From NCBI RefSeq assembly GCF_050948215.1, contig NW_027488880.1, forward strand, positions 1 to 64,000: a stretch of 64,000 nt of DNA. Direction: 5' to 3'. The position numbers and the translations under genes were made by a program. The stretch comes from Halictus rubicundus. Taxonomy: Eukaryota; Arthropoda; Insecta; Hymenoptera; Halictidae. The notes below the pieces were generated by a model. It made no database searches and was not told the origin of the DNA. It saw only the letters and a list, made by a program, of their open reading frames with translations. Of the stretch, positions 39,791 to 53,450 are shown piece by piece. Each line of letters starts with the position of its first letter. Position 1 is the stretch's first letter.

Positions 39791-40600
39791 TATCCTCTAT
39801 CCTATCGTATTCTCTATCCTATCCTATCGTATTCTCTATCCTATCCTATCGTATTCTCTATCGTATCCTATCCTCTATCCTATGCAATCGTATATCCTAT
39901 ACTCTATCATATCCTATCATCTATCCTATCATATCCTCTACCCTATTCTATACTCTATCCTATCCTTTCCGCTATCCTATCCTATCCTCTATCCTATCCA
40001 ATCCTCTATCCTATCCTATCGTCTATCCTATCCAATCCCCTATCCTATCCTCTATCCGACCCTATAATCTATCCTATCCTATCCTCTATCCTATCCTATC
40101 CTCTAGCCTATCCTATCCTCTATCCTATCCTATCCTCTATCCTATCCTCTATCCTATCCTCTATCCTATCCTCTATCCTATCCTATCCTCTATCCTATCC
40201 TATCCTCTATCCTATCCTATCCTCTATCACATCCAATTCTCTATCCTATCCTCTATCCCGTCCTGTCCTCTATCCTATCCTATCGTCAATCCTATCCTAT
40301 CCTCTATGCTATCCTATCCTCTATCCTATCCTATCGTCTATCCTATCCTATCCTCTATCCTATCCTATCCTCTATCCTATCCTATCCACTATCCTATCCT
40401 ATCCTCTATCCTATCCTATCCTCTATCCTATACTATCCTCTATCCTATCCTATCCTCTATCCTATCCTCCATCCTATCCTATCCTCTATCCTATAATATC
40501 ATCTATCCTATCCTCTTCCCTATCCTATCCTATCCTCTATAATATCGTATCCTGTATCCTATCCTGTCCTCTTTCCTATCCTATTCTCTATCCTATCCTA
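39791..40600 (+). repeat. Relative of the 1.0-1.7-kb segment
   Basis: It carries the ATCGTATTCTCTATC units, ATGCAATCGTATATCC at 39882, TATCACATCC near 40227 and a CTATGCTATCC unit near 40305, in the same order as 1000-1716, 2513-3225 and 7.56-8.2 kb. It thereby links the left end of the array to its middle. It has ATGCAATCG like the copy at 11451, whereas the three left copies have GTGCAATCG, so the 11.4- and 39.9-kb copies are closer to each other. Confidence 0.8.
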
Positions 40601-43560
40601 TCCTCTATCCTATCCTATCCTCTATCCTGTCCTATCCTCTATCCTATCCTCCATCCTATCCTATCCTCTATCCTATAATATCATCTATCCTATCCTCTTC
40701 CCTATCCTATCCTATCCTCTATAATATCGTATCCTGTATCCTATCCTGTACTCTTTCCTATCCTATCCTCAATCCTATCCTATCCCCTATCCTATCGTAT
40801 CTTCTATCCTATCCAATCCTCTATCCTTTCCGATCCTCTATCCTATCGTATCCTCTATAATATCGTATCCTCTATCATATCCTATCCTCTTTCCTATAAT
40901 ATCATTTATCCTATCCTATTCCCTATCCTATCATATCCTCTATCCTATCCTATCCTCTATCCTATCCTATCCTCTATCCTATCCAATCCTCTATCCTATT
41001 ATCAATCCTATTCTGTATCCAATCCTATCCTATTTCGCCTCCTATCCTCTATCCTATCCAATCCCCTATCCTATCCTCTATCCTATCCTTTCCCCTATCC
41101 TATCCTTTCCTCTATCCTATCCTATCCTCTAGAAGATCGTATCCTCTATCGTATCCAATCCTCTATCCTATCCGAGCCTCTAACCTATCCTATTCTCCAT
41201 CCTGTCCTATCCTCTATCCCATCATCTATAATATCGTATCCTCTATCCTATCATATCCTCTATCCTATCCTGTATCCTTTATCCTATCCTATCCTCTATC
41301 GTATCCTATCCTCTATCCTAATCTATCCTCTATCCTATCCTATCCTATTTCCTATCCTATCCTCTATCCTATCCTCTATCCTACCGTATCCTCTATCCTA
41401 TCCCATACTCTACCCTATCCTATACTCTATCCTATCATATCCTCTATCCTATCCTATCCACTATCCTATAATATCCTCTATCCTATCCTATACTCTACCC
41501 TATCCTATCCTGTATAATATCTTAACCTCTATCCTATACTATCCTCTATCCCATCATATCATCTCTCCTATGCTATCCTCTACCCTATCCTATCCTCTGT
41601 CCTACCCTATCCTGTATCCTATCATCTATCCTATCCTATCCTCTAGCCTATCCAATCACCTATCCTATACTCTAACATATCCTATCATCTATCCTATCAT
41701 ATCCTCTATCCTATTCTATACTCTATCCTATCCTTTACGCTATCCTATCCTATCCTCTCGTCTATCCTATCCAATCCCCTATCCTATCCTCTATCCAATC
41801 CTATCCTCTATACTATTGTATCCTCAACCCTATTATATCCTCAATTCGATCCTATACTCCATCCTATACTATCCGCTATCCTATCCTATCCACTATAATA
41901 TCGTATCCTCTATCAGATCCTATCCTCTTTCCTATAATACCATCTATCCTATCCTATTCCCTATCCTATCCTATCCTTTATCCTATCCTATCCTCTATCC
42001 TATCCTATCCTATTTCCTATCCTATCCTCTATCCTATCCTCTATCCTACCGTATCCTCTATCCTATCCCATACTCTACCCTATCCTATACTCTATCCTAT
42101 CATATCCTCTATCCTATCCTATCCACTATCCTATAATATCCTCTATCCTATCCTATACTCTACCCTATCCTATCCTGTATAATATCTTAACCTCTATCCT
42201 ATACTATCCTCTATCCCATCATATCATCTCTCCTATGCTATCCTCTACCCTATCCTATCCTCTGTCCTACCCTATCCTGTATCCTATCATCTATCCTATC
42301 CTATCCTCTAGCCTATCCAATCACCTATCCTATACTCTAACATATCCTATCCTCTATCCTATCCTATCCTCTATCCTGTCCTATCCTCTATCCTATCCTC
42401 CATCCTATCCTATCCTCTATCCTATAATATCATCTATCCTATCCTCTTCCCTATCCTATCCTATCCTCTATAATATCGTATCCTGTATCCTATCCTGTAC
42501 TCTTTCCTATCCTATCCTCAATCCTATCCTATCCCCTATCCTATCGTATCTTCTATCCTATCCAATCCTCTATCCTTTCCGATCTTCTATCCTATCGTAT
42601 CCTCTATAATATCGTATCCTCTATCATATCCTATCCTCTTTCCTATAATATCATTTATCCTATCCTATTCCCTATCCTATCATATCCTCTATCCTATCCT
42701 ATCCTCTATCCTATTATCAATCCTATTCTGTATCCAATCCTATCCTATTTCGCCTCCTATCCTCTATCCTATCCAATCCCCTATCCTATCCTCTATCCTA
42801 TCCTTTCCCCTATCCTATCCTTTCCTCTATCCTATCCTATCCTCTAGAAGATCGTATCCTCTATCGTATCCAATCCTCTATCCTATCCGAGCCTCTAACC
42901 TATCCTATTCTCCATCCTGTCCTATCCTCTATCCCATCATCTATAATATCGTATCCTCTATCCTATCATATCCTCTATCCTATCCTGTATCCTTTATCCT
43001 ATCCTATCCTCTATCGTATCCTATCCTCTATCCTAATCTATCCTCTATCCTATCCTATCCTATTTCCTATCCTATCCTCTATCCTATCCTCTATCCTACC
43101 GTATCCTCTATCCTATCCCATACTCTACCCTATCCTATACTCTATCCTATCATATCCTCTATCCTATCCTATCCACTATCCTATAATATCCTCTATCCTA
43201 TCCTATACTCTACCCTATCCTATCCTGTATAATATCTTAACCTCTATCCTATACTATCCTCTATCCCATCATATCATCTCTCCTATGCTATCCTCTACCC
43301 TATCCTATCCTCTGTCCTACCCTATCCTGTATCCTATCATCTATCCTATCCTATCCTCTAGCCTATCCAATCACCTATCCTATACTCTAACATATCCTAT
43401 CATCTATCCTATCATATCCTCTATCCTATTCTATACTCTATCCTATCCTTTACGCTATCCTATCCTATCCTCTCGTCTATCCTATCCAATCCCCTATCCT
43501 ATCCTCTATCCAATCCTATCCTCTATACTATCCTATCCTCAACCCTATTATATCCTCAAT
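40601..43560 (+). repeat. ~1.7-kb higher-order repeat, two copies
   Basis: Copy 1 is about 40.60-42.0 kb and copy 2 about 42.35-43.56 kb. The offset is 1,749 bp at the CTATAATATCGTATCCTG unit (40721/42470) and 1,715 bp at TCTAGAAGATCG (41129/42844) and CTATGCTATCC (41570/43285). The 34-bp change equals two 17-mers lost near 40960. A third, shorter repeat of the CTATGCTATCC portion lies 665 bp after the first (41570 to 42235), forming the junction between copies. Confidence 0.82.
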
Positions 43561-46500
43561 TCGATCCTATACTCCATCCTATCCTATCCTCTATCCTATC
43601 CTATCCTCAACCCTATCCTATCCTCAATTCTATCCTATACTCCATCCTATCCTATCCGCTATCCTATCCTATCCTCTATAATATCGTATCCTCTATCATA
43701 TCCTATCCTCTATCCTATAATATCCTCTATCCTATCCAATCCTCTATCCCATCCTCTATCCTATTCTCTATCCAATCCTATCCTCTTTCGTCTCCTATCC
43801 TCTATCCTATCCAATCCCCTGCCCTATCCTCTATCCTATCCTTTCCACTATCCTATCCTTTCCTCTATCCTATCCTATCCTCTATAAGATCGTATCCTCT
43901 ATCCTATCCTATCCTCTATCCTATCCTATCCTCTATCCTATCCTATTCTCTATCCTATCCAATCCCCTATCCTATCCTCTATCCTATCCTATCCTCTATC
44001 CTATCCTATCCTCTATCCTATCCAATCCCCTATCCTATTCTCTATCCTATCCAATACTCGATCCTATTCTATCCTCTATCCTATCCTATCCTCTATCCTA
44101 TCCCATTCTCTATCCTATCCTATCGTCTTTCCTATCCTATTCTCTATCCTATCCTATCCTTTATCCTATCCTATCCTCTCTCCAATCCTATCCTCAATCC
44201 TATCCTATCCTCTATCCTATCCTATCCTCTATCCTATCGTATCGTCTTTCCTATCCTATTCTCTATCCTATCGTATCCACTTCCCTATAATACCATCTAT
44301 CCTATCCTATTCTCTATCGTCTCCTAGCCTGTATCCTATCCAATCTCCTATCCTATCCTCTATCCTATCCTATCCTCAATCCTATCCTATCCTCTATCCT
44401 ATGCTATCCTCTATCCTACCCTATCCTCTATCCTATCCTATCCTCTATCCTATCGTATCCTCTATCTTATCATATCCTCTATCCTATCCTATTATCTATC
44501 CTATCTTCCATTCCATTCTATCCTCTATCGTATCCTATCCTCTATCCTATCCAATCCGCTATCCTATCCTCTATCCTATCCTATACTCTATCCTATCCTG
44601 TTCTCTATCCTATAATATAATCTATCCTATCCTATTCTCTAACCTATCCTATCCTATCCTCTACAGTCTCCTATCCTGTATCCGATCCAATCCCCTATCG
44701 TATCCTCTATCCTATCCTATTCTCTATCCTATCCTCTATCCTATCGTATCCTCTATCCTATAAAATCCTCTATCCTATCCTCTATCCTATCCTATCCTCT
44801 AACGTATCCTATTCTCTATCCTATCTTATCCTCTATCCTATTCTATACTCTATCCTATCCTTTCCGCCATCCTATCCTATCCTGTCCTCTATCGAATCCT
44901 ATCCTCTATCCTATCCAATCCCCTATCCTATCCTTATCCGATCCTATCCTCTATCCTATCCTATCCTCTATAATATCGTTTCCTCTGTCCTATCCTGTCC
45001 TATATCCTACAATATCATCTATCCTATCCTATTCTCCATTCTGTCCTATCCTATCCTCTATCGTATCCTATCCTCTATCCTATCCAATCCGATATCCTAT
45101 TCTCTATCCTATCCTATCCTCTATCGTATCCTATCCTCTATCCTATCCTATCCTCTATCCTTTTCTATCCTCTATCCTATCCTATCATCTATCCTTTTCT
45201 ATCCTCTATCCTATCCTATCCTTTATCGTCTCCTGTCCTCTATCCTATCCAATCCCCGATCCTATCCTCTATCCTAACCTTTCCGCTATGCTATCCTATC
45301 CTCTATAATATCGTATCCTCTGTCCTATCCTTACTCTATCCTACAATATCATCTATCCTATCCTATTCTTTATCCTATCCTATCGTATCCTCTATCGTAT
45401 CCTATCCTCTATCCTATCCAATCGTATATCCTATACTCTATCCTATCCTATCGTCTATCCTATCCTATCCTCTATCCTATCCTATACTCTATCCTATCCT
45501 TTCCGCTATCCTATCCTATCCTCTTTCCTATAATATCATCTATCCTATCCTATCCTCTATCGTATCCAATCCCCAATCCTATCCTCTATCCTATCCTATC
45601 CTCTATCGTCTCCTATCCTGTATCCTATCCAATCCTCTATCCTATCCTCTATCCTATCCGCTATGCTATCCTATCCTCTACCCTCTCCTATCCTCTATCC
45701 TATCCTATCCTCTATCCTACCGTTTCCGCTATGCTATCCTATCCTGTATAATATCGTATCCTCTGTCCTATCCTTCCTCTATCCTACAATATCATCTATC
45801 CTATCCTATTCTCTATTACTATCCTACCGTATCCTCTATCGTATCGTATCCTCAATCCTATCCTATCCTCTATCCTATCCAATCCCCTATCCTATCCTCT
45901 ATCCTATCCTATCCTCTATCCTATCCTATCCTCTATCCTATCCTATCCTCTATCCTATCCTATCCTCTATCCTATCCTATCCTCTATCCTATCCCATCCT
46001 ATCGTCTATCCTATCCTATCCTCTAACTTATCCTATCCTCCATCCTATCTTATCCTCTATCCTATTCAATACTCTATCCTATCCTTCCCGCCATCCTATC
46101 CTATCCTGTCCTCTATCGAATCCTATCCTCTATCCTATCCATTCCGCTATCCTATCCCAGCCTGTATAATATCGTATCCTCTGTCCTATCCTTTCTCTAT
46201 CCTATAATATCATGTATCCTATCCTATCCTATCCTGTATCCTATCCAATCCTATATCCTATACTCTATCCTATCCTATTCTCTATCCTATCCTATCCTCT
46301 ATCGTATCCTATCCTCTATCCTATCCTATCCTCTATCCTATTCTATCCTCTATCCTAGCCTATTCTCTATCCTATCCTATCCTCTATCGTATCCTATCCT
46401 CTATCCTATCCTATCCTCTATCCTATTCTATCCTCTATCCTATCCTATCCACTATCTAATCCTATCCTCTATCCTATCGAATCCCCTATCCTATACTCTA

Positions 46501-47850
46501 TCATATTCTATTCTATCCTCTATCCTATCCTATCCTCTATCGTCTCCTGTCCTCTATCCTATCCAATACCCGATCCTATCCTCTATCCTTCCCTTTCCGC
46601 TAGGCTATCCTATCCTCTATAACATCGTATCCTCTGTCCTATCCTTCCTCTATCCTACAATATCATCTATCCTATCCTATTCTCTATCCTATCCTATCCT
46701 ATTCTCTATCGTATCCTATCCTCTATCCTATCCAATCCGATATCCTATTCTCTATCCTATCCTATCCTCTATCCTATCCAATCCTCTATCCTATCCGATC
46801 CTCTATCCTATCCTATCCTCTATAATATCGTATACTCTATCATATCCTATCATCTATCCTATCCAATCCTCTATCCTATCCCATCCTATCCTCTATCCTA
46901 TCCTATCCTCTATCCTATCCTATCCTCTATCCTATCCCATCCTCTATCGTATCCTATCCTGTATCCGATCGATTCCCCTATCCTATCAACTATCGTATCC
47001 TATCCTCTATCCTATCCGATCCGATATCCTATCCTCTATCCTATTCTATACTCTATCCTATCCTATCCTCTATCCTATCCTATTCTTCATCCTATCCTAT
47101 CCTCTATCCTAGCGTATCCTCTATCTTATCCAATCATCGATCCTATCCTCTATCGTATCCTATCCTCTATCCTATCCTATCCTCTATCCTATTCTATCCT
47201 CTATCCTATCCTATCCTCTATCTAATCCTATCCTCTATCCTATCCAATCCCCTATCCTATACTCTATCATATCCTATCATCTATCCTATCATATCCTCTA
47301 TCCTATTCTATACTCTATCCTATCCTTTCCGCTATCCTATCCTATCCTCTATAATATCGTTTCCTCTGTCCTATCCTGTCCTCTATCCTATCCTATCCTC
47401 TATCCTATTCTATCCTCTATCGTATCCTATCCTCTATCGTCCCCTGTCCTGTATCCTATGCAATCCCCGATCCTATCCTCTATCCTTCCCTTTCCGCTAG
47501 GCTATCCTATCCTCTATAACATCGTATCCTCTGTCCTATCCTTCCTCTATCCTACAATATCATCTATCCTATCCTATTCTCTATCCTATCCTATCCTATT
47601 CTCTATCGTATCCTATCCTCTATCCTATCCAATACGATATCCTATTCTCTATCCTATCCTATCCTCTATCCTATCCAATCCTCTATCCTATCCGATCCTC
47701 TATCCTATCCTATCCTCTATAATATCGTATACTCTATCATATCCTATCATCTATTCTATCCAATCCTCTATCCTATCCTATCCTCTATAATATCGTATAC
47801 TCTATCATATCCTATCATCTATCCTATCCAATCCTCTATCCTATCCTCTA
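43561..47850 (+). repeat. Satellite block with relatives of the 2.96-kb and 2.0-kb repeats
   Basis: Around 44.09-45.06 kb the marker order (CGTCTTTCC, CCTTCCATTCC, CTCTAACGTATCC, CCTTTCCGCC, CCTTATCCGATCC) follows the 34.0-34.6-kb part of the 2.96-kb repeat. Around 45.1-46.4 kb it follows the 2.0-kb repeat (CCTTTTCTATCC, CTATGCTATCC at 45662, CCTACCGTTTCCGC, CCCAGCCTG). A CTCTATTACTATCC variant near 45813 distinguishes this copy and recurs near 58410 and 62522. About 44.89-46.98 kb matches 57.49-59.63 kb at roughly 12.6 kb offset. Confidence 0.78.
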
Positions 47851-48400
47851 TTCTATGCTCCATGCTATCCTATCCTCTATCCTATCCTATCCTCTATCCT
47901 ATCCTATCCTCTATCGCCTCCTGTCCTATATCCTACCCAATCCCCTATCCTATCCTCTATCCTATCCGATCCTCTATCCTATCATATCCTCTATCCTATC
48001 CTATCCTCTATCCTATCCTATCCTCTATCCTATCCTATCCTCTATCCTATCCTATCCTCTATCCTATCCTATCCTCTATCCTATCCTATCCTCTATCCTA
48101 TCCCATCCTATCCTCTATCCTATCCTATCCGCTATCCTATCCTATCCTCTATCCTATCCCATCCTCTATCGTATCCTATCCTGTATCCGATCGAATCCCC
48201 TATCCTATCCTCTATCGTATCCTATCCTCTATCCTATCCGATCCTATATCCTATCCTCTATCCTATTCTATACTCTATCCTATCCTATCCTCTATCCTAT
48301 CCTATTCTTCATCCTATCCTATCCTCTATCCTAGCGTATCCTCTATCCTATCCAATCCTCGATCCTATCCTCTATCCTATCCTATCCTCTAACTTATCCT
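47851..48400 (+). repeat. CTATCGCCTCC-marked segment
   Basis: It shares CTATGCTATCC, CTATCGCCTCCTGTCC, CCTACCCAATCCCC, CCGATCGAATCCCC and CTAGCGTATCC with 37.83-38.33 kb. It includes about eight near-consensus 17-mers (47990-48100). The same beginning recurs at 63.6 kb and runs off the window end. Confidence 0.78.
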
Positions 48401-49744
48401 ATCCTCCATCCCATATTATCCTCTATCCTATTCAATACTCTATCCTATCCTTTCCCCTATCCTATCCTATCCTCTATCCTATCCTATCCTATCCTCTATC
48501 TTATCCTATCCTCTATCCTATCCTATCCTCTAGCCTATCCTATCCTCTATCCCATCCTATCCTTTATCCTATCCTATCCTCTATCCTATGCTATTCTCTA
48601 TCCTATCCTATCCTCTTTCCTATCCTATTCTCTATCCAATCCTATCCTCTATCCTATCCTATCCTCTATCGTATCCTGTCCTCTATCCTATCCAATCCTT
48701 TATCCTATCCTCTATGCTATCCTATCCTCTATCCTATCCTCTATCCTATCGTATCCTCTATCCTATCCCATACTCTGCAATATCCTATACTCTATCCTAT
48801 CATATCCTCTATCCTATCCTATCCACTATCCTATAATATCCAGTATCATATCCTATCCTCTACCCTATCCTATCCTCTATCCTATCCTTTCCCCTATCCT
48901 ATCCTTTCCTCTATCCTATCCTATCCTCTAGAAGATCGTATCCTCTATCCTATCCAATCCTCTATTCTATCCGAGCCTCTAACCTATCCTATCCTCCATC
49001 CTATCGTATCCTCTATCCTATCCTATTCTCTGTGCTATCCTCTATCCTATCCTGTCCTCTATCCTCTCCTATCCTCTATCCTATCCTATCCGATCCTCCA
49101 TCCTATCCTATTCTCTATAATATCGTATCCTTTACCATATCCTATCCTCTTTCCTATAACATCATCTACCCTATCCGAATCTCTTTCCTATCCTATCCTC
49201 TTTCCTATCCTATCCTCAATCCTATCCTATCCTCTATCCTATCCAATCCCCTATCCTATCCTCTATCCTATCCTATTCTCTGTGCTATCCTCTATCCTAT
49301 CCTATCCTCTATCCTATCCCATTCTCTATCCTATACTATCCTCTTTCCTATCCTATTCTCTATCCTATCCTATCCTTTATCCTATCCTATCCTCTCTCCA
49401 ATCCTATCCTCAATGCTATCCTATCCTCTATCCTATCCTATCCTCTATCCTATGCTATCCTCTATCCTATCCTATCCTCTATCCTATCATATCCTCTATC
49501 CTATCCTATCCTCTATCCTATCGTATCCTCTTTCCTATAATACCATCTATCCTCTCCTATTCTCTATCGTCTCCTAGCCTGTATGCTATCCAATCTCCTA
49601 TCCTATCCTCTATCCTATCCTATTCTCTGTGCTATCGTCTATCCTATCCTATCCTCTATCCTATCCCATTCTCTATCCTATCCTATCGTCTTTCCTATCC
49701 TATTCTCTATCCTATCCTATCCTCTACCCTATCCTACCCTATAT

Positions 49745-49852
49745 CCTATCCTATCCTCTATCCTATCCTCTATCCTATCCTCTATCCTATCCTCTATCCT
49801 ATCCTCTATCCTATCCTCTATCCTATCCTCTATCCTATCCTCTATCCTATCC
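49745..49852 (+). repeat. 12-bp sub-array (CCTCTATCCTAT), longer allele-like form
   Basis: Here the 7+5 module is repeated without the extra CCTAT, giving about nine consecutive 12-mers. In the peptide reading this is eight SYPL tetrads in a row. The matching place in the downstream copy has two fewer units. Because 12 is a multiple of 3, each frame here reads its own tetrapeptide (SYPL, SSIL or YPIL), unlike the 17-mer regions. Confidence 0.88.
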
Positions 49853-52800
49853 TATCGTCAATCCTATCCTATCTTCTATGCTATCTTATCCTCTATCCTA
49901 TCCTATCCTCCATCCTATCCTATCCTCTTTCCTATAATATCATCTATCCTATCCTCTTCCCTATCCTATCCTATCCTCTATAATATCGTATCCTCTATCA
50001 TATCCTATCCTCTTTCCTATAATATCATTTATCCTATCCTATTCCCTATCCTATCATATCCTCTATCCTATCCTAACCTCTATCCTATCCTATCCTCGTT
50101 CCTATCCTATCCTCAATTCTATTCTATACTGCATCCTATCCTATCCGCTATCCTATCCTATCCTCTATCCTATCCAATCCTCTATCCTATTATCTATCCT
50201 ATTCTGTATCCAATCCTATCCTATTTCGCCTCCTATCCTCTATCCTATCCAATCCCCTATCCTATCCTCTATCCTATCCTTTCCCCTATCCTATCCTTTC
50301 CTCTATCCTATCCTATCCTCTAGAAGATCGTATCCTCTATCCTATCCAATCCTCTATCCTATCCGAGCCTCTAACCTATCCTATCCTCCATCCTGTTCTA
50401 TCCTCTATCCTATCCTCTATAATATCGTATCCTCTATACTATCCTATCCTCTATCCTATCCTCTATCCTTTATACTATCCTATCCTCTATCGTATCCTAT
50501 CCTCTATCCTAACCTATCCTCTGCCCTATCCTATCCACTATCCTATCCTATCCACTATCCTATCCTATCCTTTATCCTATCCTATCCTCTCTCCAATCCT
50601 ATTATCAATCCTATCGTATCCAATATCCTATCCTATCCTCTATCCTATCCTCTATAATATCGTATCCTCTATACTATCCTATCCTCTATCCTATCCTCTA
50701 TCCTCTATCCTATCCTATCCTCTAGCCTATCCTATCCTCTATCCTATCCTATCCTCTATCCTATCCTATTTTCTATCCTATTCTATCCTGTATCCTATCC
50801 AATCCCCTATAATATACTCTAACATATCCTATCATATATCCTATCATATCCTCTATCCTATTCTATACTCTCGTCTATCCTATCCAATCCCCTATCCTAT
50901 CCTCTTTCTGATCCTATCCTCTATCCTATCCTATCCTCTATCTGATCCTATCCTCTATCCTATCCTATTCTCTATCCTATCCTATCCTCTATCCTATCCT
51001 ATCCTCTATCCTATCCTATCCTCTATCCTATCCAATTCTCTATCCTATCCTCTATCCCGTCCTGTCCTCTATCCTATCCTATCGTCAATCCTATCCTATC
51101 CTCTATGCTATCCTATCCTCTATCCTATCCTCTATGCTATCCTATCCTCTATCCTATCCTATCGTCTATCCTATCCTATCCTCTATCCTATCCTATCCTC
51201 TATCCTATCCTATCCACTATCCTATCCTATCCTCTATCCTATCCTATCCTCTATCCTATCCTATCCTCTATCCTATCCTCCATCATATCCTATCCTCTAT
51301 CCTATAATATCATCTATCCTATCCTCTTCCCTATCCTATCCTATCCTCTATAATATCGTATCCTGTATCCTATCCTATCCTCTTTCCTATCCTATCCTCA
51401 ATCGTATCCTATCCTCTATCCTATCCTATCCTCTATCCTATCCTCTCCTCTATCCTGTCCTATCCTCTATCCTATCCTCCATCCTATCCTATCCTCTATC
51501 CTATAATATCATATATCCTATCCTCTTCCCTATCCTATCCTATCCTCTATAATATCGTATCCTGTATCATATCCTGTACTCTTTCCTATCCTATCCTCAA
51601 TCCTATCCTATCCTCTATCCTATCGTATCTTCTATCCTATCCAATCCTCTATCCTTTCCGATCCTCTATCCTATCGTATCCTCTATAATATCGTATCCTC
51701 TATCATATCCTATCCTCTTTCCTATAATATCATTTATCCTATCCTATTCCCTATCCTATCATATCCTCTATCCTATCCTAACCTCTATCCTATCCTAACC
51801 TCGTTCCTATCCTATCCTCGTTCCAATCCTATCCTCAATTCTATTCTATACTGCATCCTATCCTATCCGCTATCCTATCCTATCCTCTATCCTATCCAAT
51901 CCTCTATCCTATTATCTATCCTATTCTGTATCCAATCCTATCCTATTTCGCCTCCTATCCTCTATCCTATCCAATCCCCTATCCTATCCTCTATCCTATC
52001 CTTTCCCCTATCCTATCCTTTCAGCTATCCTATCCTATCCTCTAGAAGATCGTATCCTCTATCCTATCCAATCCTCTATCCTATCCGAGCCTCTAACCTA
52101 TCCTAATCTCCATCCTGTCCTATCCTCTATCCTATCCTCTATAATATCGTATCCTCTATCCTATCCTATCCTCTATCCTATCCTGTATCCTTTATCCTAT
52201 CCTATCCTCTATCGTATCCTATCCTCTATCCTAACCTATCCTCTATCCTATCCTATCCTATTTCCTATCCTATCCTCTATCCTATTCTCTATCCTATCCT
52301 ATCCTCTATCGTATCCTATCCTCTATCCTATCCTATCCTCGTTCCTATCCTATCCTCAATTCTATTCTATACTGCATCCTATACTATCCGCTATCCTATC
52401 CTATCCTCTATCCTATCCTATCCTCTATCCTATTCTATCCTCTATCGTATCCTATCCTCTATCTTATCCTATCCTCTATCCTATCCAATCCCCTATTCTA
52501 TACTCTATCATATCCTATCATCTATCCTATCATATCCTCTATCCTATTCTATACTCTATCCTATCCTTTCCGCTATCCTATCCTATCCTCTATCCTATCC
52601 TATCCTATCCTCTATCTTATCCTATCCTCTATCCTATCCTATCCTCTAGCCTATCCTATCCTCTATCCCATCCTATCCTCTATCCTATCCTATCCTCTAT
52701 CCTATGCTATTCTCTATCCTATCCTATCCTCTTTCCTATCCTATCCTCAATCCTATCCTATCCTCTATCCTATCCAATCCCCTATCCTATCCTCTATCCT

Positions 52801-53279
52801 ATCCTATTCTCTGTGCTATCCTCTATCCTATCCTATCCTCTATCCTATCCCATTCTCTATCCTATACTATCCTCTTTCCTATCCTATTCTCTATCCTATC
52901 CTATCCTTTATCCTATCCTATCCTCTCTCCAATCCTATCCTCAATGCTATCCTATCCTCTATCCTATCCTATCCTCTATCCTATGCTATCCTCTATCCTA
53001 TCCTATCCTCTATCCTATCCTATCCTCTATCGTATCCTATCCTCTATCCTATCGTATCCTCTTTCCTATAATACCATCTATCCTCTCCTATTCTCTATCG
53101 TCTCCTAGCCTGTATCCTATCCAATCTCCTATCCTATCCTCTATCCTATCCTATTCTCTGTGCTATCGTCTATCCTATCCTATCCTCTATCCTATCCCAT
53201 TCTCTATCCTATCCTATCGTCTTTCCTATCCTATTCTCTATCCTATCCTATCCTCTACCCTATCCTACCCTATATCCTA

Positions 53280-53352
53280 TCCTATCCTCTATCCTATCCT
53301 CTATCCTATCCTCTATCCTATCCTCTATCCTATCCTCTATCCTATCCTCTAT
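53280..53352 (+). repeat. 12-bp sub-array (CCTCTATCCTAT), shorter form
   Basis: This is the counterpart of 49745-49852 in the repeat copy 3,531 bp downstream, with the same flanks (CCTACCCTATATCC on the left, CGTCAATCC on the right). It has 24 bp less, exactly two 12-mers. This is a direct example of copy-number change in a short unit after the larger duplication. Confidence 0.88.
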
Positions 53353-53450
53353 CCTATCCTATCGTCAATCCTATCCTATCATCTATGCTATCATATCCTC
53401 TATCCTATCCTATCCTCCATCCTATCCTATCCTCTTTCCTATAATATCAT

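Larger units (their letters stand above)
48580..53450 (+). repeat. 3,531-bp-offset repeat pair with an intervening TTTCGCC/TCTAGAAG block
   Basis: About 49201-49937 matches 52732-53450, with CTCTGTGCTATCC units at 49282 and 52813 fixing the offset at 3,531 bp. The intervening sequence carries CCTATTTCGCCTCC (near 50223 and 51947) and TCTAGAAGATCG (near 48928, 50320 and 52042) in the same relative order each time. Also present is an AATATACTCTAACATATCC unit near 50811 that recurs near 53935, 56436 and 60535. Everything is satellite. Confidence 0.78.
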
